Assembly: GCF_000963885.1 (NCBI RefSeq)
Contig: NZ_BALE01000012.1
Span: forward strand, 62,001 to 126,000
Reading direction: 5' to 3'
Source of the DNA: Tanticharoenia sakaeratensis NBRC 103193
GTDB lineage: Bacteria > Pseudomonadota > Alphaproteobacteria > Acetobacterales > Acetobacteraceae
Length of the DNA: 64,000 bases
Shown: in pieces, positions 47,459 to 55,217 of the stretch
Layout of the letters: each line of letters begins with the position of its first letter
Numbering within the stretch: position 1 is the first letter of the stretch
Notes under the pieces: generated by a model
What the model saw: the letters and a program-made list of their open reading frames with translations, nothing else
What the model was told of the DNA's origin: nothing
Databases searched by the model: none
Translations under genes and position numbers: made by a program

Positions 47459-48187
47459 ATGTGGATGCGTAACGAAGCCATGCGGCGTTTTATCGGTCGC
47501 AACAAGATAGCCCGCGCCCTGACTTTCGGAATGCAGAACATTCTGCAAACCCGCCTTCTGAGCGGTCACAAGCACCCTGAAACGCTCGGCCGCCTGCGCG
47601 ATTGCCGCAAGCGCGCCCATTCCCTTCTCAGCGCCGACGAATCCTTCATCGTGCATGAGATCGCGAGTGCCCAGAGCCGCCTGCCCGGCGATTTTGCCGA
47701 ATTCGGCGTCTACCGGGGCGCCTCGGCGCACCTGATCGGCTCGGTCAAGGGTGCACGCCGCCTGCATCTGTTCGACACGTTCGACGGGTTGCCGGACATG
47801 GGCGGCAAGGACGAGCCGGTCTTTCACAAGGGGCAGTTCACAGGCACCCTGAATGCCGTGCGCGACCTTATGCGCAATATCCCGGACGTCGCCTTCCATC
47901 AGGGCATGTTTCCCGACAGCACGGCGGGGCTCGAGCAACTGAGGTTCTCGTTCGTGCATCTCGATGTCGATCTGCATGACGCGACACTGGCAGGGCTGCG
48001 GTATTTCTATCCGCGCATGGTGCCCGGCGGCATCATCCTGACCCACGATTATTCCATCGTGGACGGTGTGCGCCGCGCGTTCCGGACCTTTCTGGCCGAT
48101 CGCCCGGAGGGCGTCATCGAATTGCCGACGACGCAGGCGATGATCGTGCGTCAGGCAGCCGACCATGCACAGGCCATGGCTGCCTGA
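47459..48187 (+). CDS. TylF/MycF-like O-methyltransferase
   Basis: A 242-residue SAM-dependent methyltransferase of the macrocin-O-methyltransferase (TylF) family. DFAEFGVYRGASAHLIG is the SAM loop; LHLFDTFDGLPDM and FVHLDVDLHDATLAGLRYFYPRMVPGGIIL carry the metal-binding aspartates. In macrolide producers TylF acts on sugar hydroxyls; many bacterial homologues methylate exopolysaccharide or lipopolysaccharide sugars. No glycosyl cluster is beside it, so the substrate is unknown. Confidence 0.88.
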   Translation: MWMRNEAMRRFIGRNKIARALTFGMQNILQTRLLSGHKHPETLGRLRDCRKRAHSLLSADESFIVHEIASAQSRLPGDFAEFGVYRGASAHLIGSVKGARRLHLFDTFDGLPDMGGKDEPVFHKGQFTGTLNAVRDLMRNIPDVAFHQGMFPDSTAGLEQLRFSFVHLDVDLHDATLAGLRYFYPRMVPGGIILTHDYSIVDGVRRAFRTFLADRPEGVIELPTTQAMIVRQAADHAQAMAA

Positions 48188-48194
48188 AACATCC

Positions 48195-49439
48195 TCAGCC
48201 GATGAACAGGCCTGCGATGGTGGCGCTCATGGCATTCGACAGGGCGCCCCCCAGCACGGCACGCGGCGCGAGCCGTGCGATCTCGGCCCGACGCTCCGGC
48301 ACGATCCCGCCATACACGCCCACCAGAATACCGATCGTCGAGATATTGGCGAAGCCGCACAATGCGAAAGACGCGATGGCCGTCCCCCGCGCGGACAACA
48401 TATGCGCCGTGATCATCGGCTGCATTGCCACATAAGCCACGAACTCGTTGAACGCGAATTTCTGGCCCAGAAGACTGCCGATCGCGCGACAATCCGACCA
48501 CGGTGCGCCCATGGCCCAGGCGACGGGTGCCAGGGCAAATCCCAGGATACCGTGCAGCGATACCGTCTCGTCGCCGAACCAGCGGCCCACGCCGTGAAGG
48601 ACGCCGTCCACCAGTGCGATCAGGCTGACAAAGGCGACCAGCATTGCCGCCACCGCGACGGCCACGCGGACACCCGCGTTCGTTCCTTCTGAAATCGCTT
48701 CGAAAATGCCACCCGCCCGTTCATCCAGCGACAGGGCCGCGGCCGGCATCGATGGCTCGTCCGCGGATGGATAGAGCAGCTTGGCGAACAGAAGCCCACC
48801 GGGGATCGCCATGAAGGATGCGGCGATCAGGTAGTCCATCGGAACACCCAGTGCCGCGTAACCCGCCAGCACCGAACCCGCGACCGACGCCGGCCCCGCG
48901 CACATCACGGTAAAGAGTTCGGCCGTGCCGAGCCGGGCGAGATAGGGGCGAAGGGCGACCGGCATTTCGCTCTGCCCGAGAAAGATCGTCAGCACGGCCG
49001 AGAAACTCTCGATCGCGCTGGTCCCGATCAGGCTCCGGACCGCACCGCCGACCACGCGGGCCACGAACTGCATGACGCCGAAATGATACAGGATGGCAAT
49101 CAGCGCGCTGATGTAGATGATCTGCGGCAGAACCTGCAGCGCGAACACAAATCCGCCGCCGCCGAACAGGGCTGTCATCTTCGGCCCGACAAGCCCGCCG
49201 AACAGGAAGGCCGTGCCGTCCCGTCCATAGGACAGGACCATATCCGCGCCGTTTGCCACGGCATGCAGCGCAGCGCGCCCCGGCGGCACGAACAGGATCA
49301 GTGCCCCGATCGCGATCTGCAAGGCCAGCGCCGCGAAGACGATCCGCGGCGAAATCCGCCTGGGCGTCCGAGAGAAGGCAGCGGCCGCTGCAAGCAGCAG
49401 CGCCATGCCGAACACTGCACGCAGGACATGGATCAGCAC
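48195..49439 (-). CDS. Concentrative nucleoside transporter (NupC family)
   Basis: A 414-residue CNT permease with about ten segments. Family motifs: GQSEMPVALRPYL, MCAGPASVAGSVLAGY, GQKFAFNEFVAYVA and CGFANISTIGILVG. It imports nucleosides with protons or sodium. Convergent with the TylF-like gene and divergent from the peroxidase gene. Confidence 0.95.
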   Translation of the reverse strand: MLIHVLRAVFGMALLLAAAAAFSRTPRRISPRIVFAALALQIAIGALILFVPPGRAALHAVANGADMVLSYGRDGTAFLFGGLVGPKMTALFGGGGFVFALQVLPQIIYISALIAILYHFGVMQFVARVVGGAVRSLIGTSAIESFSAVLTIFLGQSEMPVALRPYLARLGTAELFTVMCAGPASVAGSVLAGYAALGVPMDYLIAASFMAIPGGLLFAKLLYPSADEPSMPAAALSLDERAGGIFEAISEGTNAGVRVAVAVAAMLVAFVSLIALVDGVLHGVGRWFGDETVSLHGILGFALAPVAWAMGAPWSDCRAIGSLLGQKFAFNEFVAYVAMQPMITAHMLSARGTAIASFALCGFANISTIGILVGVYGGIVPERRAEIARLAPRAVLGGALSNAMSATIAGLFIG

Positions 49440-49560
49440 TATGTAGCTTCGCTTTCAACAAACACGGAGGTCCGTTCGACAGGCTGCGGTGCAATCAGCC
49501 GTTTGTCCAGCGCACCGCGCTTGCGTAGAGTGGGTCCCCGATACTCTTCCCACAGCCTGG

Positions 49561-50064
49561 ATGCCCATGTCCCAGACCGCGACAACCGCTTTCGATTTCA
49601 GCCTTACCGGTCTCGACGGCCGCACGATCGATCTCGATGCGTATCGCGGACGTCCGATCCTGATCGCCAACACGGCCTCCGAATGCGGATTCACCTCTCA
49701 GTATGAGGGACTGCAGTCGGTATGGACACGGTGGCGCGATTCGGGCCTCGTGGTCATCGCAGTGCCGAGCAACGATTTCGGCCAGCAGGAGCCCGGCGAC
49801 GCCGAACAGATCGGGCGCGTCTGCTACAACAACTACGGCGTGAGCTTTCCCGTTGCAGCCAAGAGCCCGGTCAAGGGTGCGCACGCCATCCCGCTGTTTT
49901 CCTGGCTCGCGCGACAGGGCGGTTTCCTCGCCCGGCCGCGGTGGAACTTCTACAAATACATCATCGGGCGCGACGGTACACTCGCGACGTGGTTCTCGAG
50001 CATCTCGCGCCCGGACTCGGAGCGGGTGCAGTCGGCCGTCATGCGTGTCGTGCTGGATCACTGA
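49561..50064 (+). CDS. Glutathione peroxidase family protein
   Basis: A 167-residue thiol peroxidase. Catalytic cysteine in NTASECGFTSQYEGL, tryptophan and asparagine in RWNFYKYII. In bacteria these cysteine enzymes are often thioredoxin-dependent hydroperoxide reductases. ATG 49561 (or 49567) precedes the conserved part; earlier frame is not conserved. Divergent from the nucleoside transporter. Confidence 0.92.
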   Translation: MPMSQTATTAFDFSLTGLDGRTIDLDAYRGRPILIANTASECGFTSQYEGLQSVWTRWRDSGLVVIAVPSNDFGQQEPGDAEQIGRVCYNNYGVSFPVAAKSPVKGAHAIPLFSWLARQGGFLARPRWNFYKYIIGRDGTLATWFSSISRPDSERVQSAVMRVVLDH

Positions 50065-50073
50065 CCGCCTGTC

Positions 50074-51054
50074 ATGACCGCCATTATCGGAATTCTGGTG
50101 CCGATCTTCGGCCTGATCGCACTCGGCTATGCCGCAGGTCTGAAGAACTGGTTCGGTCACGGCGCGACGGACTGCCTCAATCGTTTCGTCGTCCGTGTGG
50201 CCCTGCCCGCCCAGCTCTTCGTGGCGACCGCACAGACACCCGGGCATGTGCTGCTGCAACCCGGATTGCTCATTGTGTTCGGGACGGGATGCCTGCTGAC
50301 GGCACTCCTCGGATGGGTGTTCGACTGGATGCGTCCGACGGAACGCGACCACCGAATGTCCGGTGCCGCGATCGAAGGCCTCTGCGCCGGCTACAGCAAC
50401 ACGGCCTTCATCGGTATCCCGGTCTGTCTCGCCGTGTTCGGCCCCGGCAGCATGGCAGCCGTCACGATCGCATCCCTGCTGACCGTGTGCCTGCTGTTCG
50501 CGATCGCGATCGCCCTGGTCGAGTTCGAGAACGCCGGAGCGGATCCAGCCGCTCAGCGCAGCGCCGCCCAGGTTCTGGGACAGGTCATGCTTGGGCTGCT
50601 GCGCAACCCGCTTGTCTTCATGCCCCTGGCAGGCGGCGTGCTGAACGCAAGCGGGATCGGCCTCGCCGGCCCGTTTGCCGCGACCGCGCAGTTGATCGGC
50701 AGCGCCTCGAGTCCGTGCGCGCTCGTGACGATCGGATTGTTCCTTGCCGACACGCGTCCGGGCTCCGCCCGGTCCACGGTCCGTCGTGTGCCGCCGATGG
50801 CCGTGGCACGGCTCGTGACGTTGAAACTGCTCGTTCAGCCGGGTGTCACGGCCATGACGGCACTCGCCGTGAAGATGCTTGACCGCACCACGTTCGAGGA
50901 AGCCGTGCTGCTGGCCGCACTGCCGACCGGGACGGGACCGTTCATGCTTGCGAAACTCTACGATCGCGAGGCCAGGGTCGCGAGCCGTGCGATCCTGGTT
51001 TCGACGTTGCTGTCCGCCGTGACGATCGCCGCACTCCTGCGCGCATTCGGTTGA
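50074..51054 (+). CDS. AEC family transporter (auxin efflux carrier-like)
   Basis: A 326-residue membrane protein with ten segments and the AEC/bile-acid-arsenite fold marks: ALGYAAGLKNWF, NRFVVRVALPAQLF, EGLCAGYSNTAFIGIP with the crossed-helix NT motif, and AALPTGTGPFMLA at the end. Bacterial members move carboxylates such as malate or malonate; the substrate is unknown. Nine bases after the glutathione peroxidase gene, likely cotranscribed. Confidence 0.92.
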   Translation: MTAIIGILVPIFGLIALGYAAGLKNWFGHGATDCLNRFVVRVALPAQLFVATAQTPGHVLLQPGLLIVFGTGCLLTALLGWVFDWMRPTERDHRMSGAAIEGLCAGYSNTAFIGIPVCLAVFGPGSMAAVTIASLLTVCLLFAIAIALVEFENAGADPAAQRSAAQVLGQVMLGLLRNPLVFMPLAGGVLNASGIGLAGPFAATAQLIGSASSPCALVTIGLFLADTRPGSARSTVRRVPPMAVARLVTLKLLVQPGVTAMTALAVKMLDRTTFEEAVLLAALPTGTGPFMLAKLYDREARVASRAILVSTLLSAVTIAALLRAFG

Positions 51055-51444
51055 TCAGAGCGGGCCGAGAGCCTGCTCGATAATGGCGATGTTGCGCAGA
51101 TCCGCCTTGAACGCGGTATCGAACAGATCGCCCAGGATCGGCACGACGCCTGCGGCCGCCTCGATCGCGACATTGCCGAGCATCCGCATCAGCAGCGGAC
51201 GCGGCACACCCAGCCGCCATGCCTGATGGACGATGTAGAGCGACAGCAATGCCGAGATCGTGTCGCCGCCGCCCGGCACCAGCCCGATCAGTGTGTCCAG
51301 CCCGAAGCGCATCCGAACACCCGGGATCCGGAAGGCTCCGTTCAGCAGCCAGGCAAGCTTGCGGATCCGCGCCAGACGCGCACGCGCGTCAGCACGATCG
51401 GAGGGGCCCATGATGTCGAAGGGCGCATAGGTCCGGGTCGTCAT
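51055..51444 (-). CDS. DUF4112 family protein
   Basis: A 129-residue small membrane protein. DUF4112 marks are FRIPGVRMRFGLDTLIGLVPGGGD and VPILGDLFDTAFKAD, with a hydrophobic hairpin between. Function unknown. ATG 51444 is used; the frame extends to a TTG at 51480. It directly abuts the stop of the AEC gene in convergent orientation. Confidence 0.88.
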   Translation of the reverse strand: MTTRTYAPFDIMGPSDRADARARLARIRKLAWLLNGAFRIPGVRMRFGLDTLIGLVPGGGDTISALLSLYIVHQAWRLGVPRPLLMRMLGNVAIEAAAGVVPILGDLFDTAFKADLRNIAIIEQALGPL

Positions 51445-51512
51445 GAAGACGGATATCGGGCGCGGTCCCTGTTGATACAAGCACCGCAGCCCCGGGCTCG
51501 GAGATCGCCGGT

Positions 51513-52994
51513 TCAGAAATTGGTCGTGAACTGGCCGCCGAGCACGGCCGCATCGCGGAACGTCGTCGTGGCCCCCGGATGCTGCAGATACTGGAAGTCG
51601 AACTGCAGGGCCGTCGCACGCATCAGGTGCACGCTGTAGAACGCCTCATACACCTGCTCCCATTTCTGCACCCCGTAGACTGTCCCCCACTGGTTCGAGA
51701 GGTATGGCGTGCCGAGGGCCAGCGACGCCTCCTGCTGGAGCCGGACCGAATGGCTCATGTCGATATGCTGGAACTCGATGCCCACCTGATCGAGCGGCCG
51801 GCCCCATGGCGTGCCGCTCTCGAGCAGGCCGATCCATTCATGATCGCGCATGGCCGTGACGTTGCCCTGCGCATAGCCGAGACCACCGATCACGATCAGG
51901 CCGTCGGCGAGCCCCTTTCCGTTACGCACGAGCATCTGGTTGAACATGAACCATGATGACCACATGCCCGATTCATGACGTTGCGGACGCCCCGTCAGCA
52001 GGAACGAGTTGCCGTTGATGTCCTCATACAGGTTCGGATACGTCGAATTGTCGTAATACGTGCCGATCTTGTAATGGCCGAGCAGGTCGTCATGACCGAA
52101 CGAGGGCGACCAGCCAAGTTCGACCTGCGTCGAGACCCCGCTCATCTTCTGCCCCCACGACCAGCCCGAGATACCGCCGTTATAGCCCGCCTGGGTCACG
52201 CCGAAGGCGCCCGCCATGATGTAGGTGCGCTCCGTCGGCCGGTAGCGGACCACACCACCGAGATTTCCCGACGGCCAGTCGCGCCCGCCCGGCATGTATT
52301 TGCCCGGCGCGAAATTGCCGCAGACCGCCACGTTCATGAACGAGCATCCGAGCGCATCGAAATCGAAGAACGTGCCCGTCGGGATCCACCCCGCCGAGAC
52401 GATCAGCCGGTCATGGAAGAACGTCTTGTCCGCATACAGATCCACGAGATGGGCCACGACATTGCCGCGCGCGCCATAGATCTGCTCCGGATTGGCGACA
52501 TAGTCGCCGAGCGTGTGGCTGAAATTGTTGCCGTGCCCGTTGATGACCAGCATGTGCGTCCAGAAGCCGGGAATGCCCGCGAGCTTCTGCCAGTCGATAT
52601 CGACCTCGCCCGCGATCTGGCCTGCCAGCACGTCCGCCCGCGTTCGGCCGCCCGTGACGTTGCCCATGAACTCCTCGTTCAGGGCCAGATTGACGAAGAT
52701 GCCGTGATCCGTGAGCCACGTCTGCGCCCCGCCCCAATCCCCGAACAGATGCGGATTCCCATACAGCGAGGGAACGAGCGGCCCGATCGGGACCTGCCCT
52801 TCGCCCGAAATCGGAAAGCCTGTTGCCGTATAGTTCGGTGTGGTGATCGTCTTCGCAGTCTCGGCCTGGGCACAGGCGCGATGGATCGGCATCGCAAGGG
52901 CCGCAAGACCCAGCAAAGCGGCGAGCACGTTGCGGCTCGCACAGTATGTGGGTCGATCGTGCCAATGTGCCGCGGCGGTCAATGTCTCGGTCAT
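51513..52994 (-). CDS. OprB-type carbohydrate porin
   Basis: A 493-residue outer-membrane porin. A long signal sequence ends in RACA (about residue 42), and the protein ends in Phe, as beta-barrels do. OprB marks: LFGDWGGAQTWL, GGRTRADVLAGQ, WIPTGTFFDFDALGCSFMN, and the closing QFDFQYLQHPGA. It is a sugar-selective channel in pseudomonads; in acetic acid bacteria many copies exist. An inverted repeat sits at its ribosome site. Confidence 0.93.
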   Translation of the reverse strand: MTETLTAAAHWHDRPTYCASRNVLAALLGLAALAMPIHRACAQAETAKTITTPNYTATGFPISGEGQVPIGPLVPSLYGNPHLFGDWGGAQTWLTDHGIFVNLALNEEFMGNVTGGRTRADVLAGQIAGEVDIDWQKLAGIPGFWTHMLVINGHGNNFSHTLGDYVANPEQIYGARGNVVAHLVDLYADKTFFHDRLIVSAGWIPTGTFFDFDALGCSFMNVAVCGNFAPGKYMPGGRDWPSGNLGGVVRYRPTERTYIMAGAFGVTQAGYNGGISGWSWGQKMSGVSTQVELGWSPSFGHDDLLGHYKIGTYYDNSTYPNLYEDINGNSFLLTGRPQRHESGMWSSWFMFNQMLVRNGKGLADGLIVIGGLGYAQGNVTAMRDHEWIGLLESGTPWGRPLDQVGIEFQHIDMSHSVRLQQEASLALGTPYLSNQWGTVYGVQKWEQVYEAFYSVHLMRATALQFDFQYLQHPGATTTFRDAAVLGGQFTTNF

Positions 52995-53003
52995 CAGTTG
53001 CTC

Positions 53004-53029
53004 ATCGCCCTTTCAAGTGAACGGGCGAT
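53004..53029 (-). promoter_or_regulatory. Stem-loop just upstream of the porin start
   Basis: Arms ATCGCCC and GGGCGAT, 12-base loop, nine bases before the porin ATG. In the mRNA the GGGCG part would be the nearest purine-rich stretch to the start, so folding may hide the ribosome site. Seen directly; regulation is inference. Confidence 0.45.
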
Positions 53030-53274
53030 TAACTATCCGACATAAATCAGAATGGAATGACATTTTTCGCACATCTATGTGAGATATTACGTCTGAATGC
53101 GCCAGTCGGGCTGTGATGTTGCGGACACGGACCTCACTTGATTTCGCATGCGGTCTGTTCAAATCTCGTTGCAACGATTTGCGTCGTGGGATGTGCTTTG
53201 TCGAACAGTCGGCTGGCGCATCATGCTAGACACAACATTCACAACGCGGCCGTCCAGGACAGGAAACGACGACC

Positions 53275-53505
53275 ATGCGCCATCGCCGTATCGGGATCGC
53301 CATTGTCTTGATGGTGTGCGCAACGATCCTGGGATCGCTCGTGCCCATCGTCTCGCGTCATGCCATCGGCGGCCATGCGGGCCTGATCGGCGGCATCATG
53401 CTGGCGCTGGAGATCGGCGCCTATTGCAGCGCGATCGCCCTGATCGTGCGTCAGCTCCGCGCGACTTCACGCGCACCGCTGGGTCGCGGCAGCAGCCACC
53501 TGTAA
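53275..53505 (+). CDS. Small two-helix membrane protein, unknown
   Basis: A 76-residue protein with two hydrophobic segments (about 6-25 and 36-58) and a basic C-terminal tail. AGGA lies about 12 bases before ATG 53275. No family recognised. Not near any gene it clearly belongs with; it precedes murJ by 170 bases. Confidence 0.5.
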   Translation: MRHRRIGIAIVLMVCATILGSLVPIVSRHAIGGHAGLIGGIMLALEIGAYCSAIALIVRQLRATSRAPLGRGSSHL

Positions 53506-53675
53506 GCGCGGCAGAACGGGACGCCTATGCAACGGGCCGTTTCGGGCGCCTGCCGATCGCCCTCGCGATCAACAATCGCATTTCCGCACTCTACCGCCGG
53601 AGCATGCGGAGGAGAATGACGAGATCGGCAGACGCCCCATGGTAAGCGCCACACAGCCGCACTAGAAACGCGGCA

Positions 53676-55217
53676 ATGTTCAAGAATCTGCTGACAGTTG
53701 GCGGCTGGACCCTGTTGTCCCGTGTGCTCGGGCTGGTGCGTGATCTCCAGCTCGCGGCCCTGCTCGGCGCGGGACCGGTGCAGGACGCCTATCAGGTGGC
53801 CTGCCGCCTGCCCAACATGTTCCGGCGCCTGTTCGGCGAGGGCGCATTCAACGCGGCGTTCGTGCCGCAGTTCTCGGCGATGCTCGAGACCGAGGGCGAA
53901 GCGTCCTCGCAACGATTCGCGGCCGAGACGCTCGGTGCGATGCTGCTTTGGCTGTCCCTGCTGTGCATCTTGGGCGAACTCTTCATGCCCGCCGTGCTGT
54001 GGCTCGTCGCACCCGGTTTCCATGACGGCAATACCGATCGTTACGCGATCGGCCTCGGCCTGACGCGCATCACCCTGCCCTACATGGTGCTGATCTGCGC
54101 GACGGCTCTCGTCTCGGGCGTGCTGAACGGGATGCACCGCTTCAGTGCTGCGGCGGCGGCCTATGTCGCCTTCAACGTGATCGGTATCGGTGCGACCTGG
54201 ATCGGCGCCCATTTCTTTCATGCCCCGGCCGAGGCCAGCGCCTGGGGTGTCACGATTTCCGGCGCCGTGCAGCTCGTGCTCGTACTCTGGGCGACCCATC
54301 GCGCAGGGCTGACCCTGCTGCCTCGCTGGCCGCATCTGAACACACATGCCCGCACGCTCATCACGCGCATGGTCCCGGGCCTGATCGGTTCGGGTGTGAC
54401 GCAGGTAAACCTCCTCGTCGACACGATGATCGCATCCGAGCTGCCGACCGGCGCCGTCTCCTGGCTCTATTTTGCCGACCGGCTAAATCAGCTCCCCTTG
54501 GGCGTGCTCGGGGCTGCTGCCGGGACGACGCTCCTGCCGGTCATGACCCGCCTGATCGCATCCGGCGACGAGGCGGGCGCACGCGGCTCCATGAACCGCT
54601 CGCTCGATTACACCGCGATGCTCACCCTGCCCGCGGCATTCGGCCTGATGGCGCTCGCACCCGGGATCATCGCGGCCCTGTTCGGCGTCGGGCGCTTCAC
54701 GACGCTCGACGTCGTGCACTCTGCCGCGGCCTTGCGTGCCTATTCGCTTGGTCTGCCAGCTTTCGTCTGCATCAAGGTCCTGACGCCCGGCTTCTATGCG
54801 CACGGCGACACAAGCACGCCCGTCCGGATCGGCTTCCTGACGATCAGTCTCAACCTGGCACTCAATCTGCTGCTCTACCGGCCTCTCGTCGAAGTCGGCC
54901 CGCCGCTGGCCAGCACGATCGCGGCCTTCGTCAACGTGGGTCTGCTCGCCGCCATCCTCTATCGTCGCGGTCATTTTCAGGCGGATACGGTCCAGATCTC
55001 GCGCCTGGCGAAGATGCTGGCCGCATCGGTCGTGATGGCAGCGGTCGTGATCGGGGTGCAGCACATGCTGGCACCCGATCTGATCGTCTGGCCCAAGCTG
55101 CTGCGCTTCGTGACGGTTGCCGCCCTGATCGGGTTCGGCGGCATCGTCTATCTCGCGATGCTCGCAGCCACGGGCGTCGCATCACCGCGATCGGTGCTCC
55201 GGCGGTTCGCACGATGA
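53676..55217 (+). CDS. murJ: Lipid II flippase MurJ
   Basis: A 513-residue MOP-fold flippase with about 14 helices that moves lipid II to the periplasm for peptidoglycan synthesis. Marks: LLSRVLGLVRDLQLA, FRRLFGEGAFNAAFVP, TQVNLLVDTMIAS, PLGVLGAAAGTTLLP. It overlaps mutS by four bases (ATGA), so murJ and mutS are translated together. Confidence 0.96.
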   Translation: MFKNLLTVGGWTLLSRVLGLVRDLQLAALLGAGPVQDAYQVACRLPNMFRRLFGEGAFNAAFVPQFSAMLETEGEASSQRFAAETLGAMLLWLSLLCILGELFMPAVLWLVAPGFHDGNTDRYAIGLGLTRITLPYMVLICATALVSGVLNGMHRFSAAAAAYVAFNVIGIGATWIGAHFFHAPAEASAWGVTISGAVQLVLVLWATHRAGLTLLPRWPHLNTHARTLITRMVPGLIGSGVTQVNLLVDTMIASELPTGAVSWLYFADRLNQLPLGVLGAAAGTTLLPVMTRLIASGDEAGARGSMNRSLDYTAMLTLPAAFGLMALAPGIIAALFGVGRFTTLDVVHSAAALRAYSLGLPAFVCIKVLTPGFYAHGDTSTPVRIGFLTISLNLALNLLLYRPLVEVGPPLASTIAAFVNVGLLAAILYRRGHFQADTVQISRLAKMLAASVVMAAVVIGVQHMLAPDLIVWPKLLRFVTVAALIGFGGIVYLAMLAATGVASPRSVLRRFAR

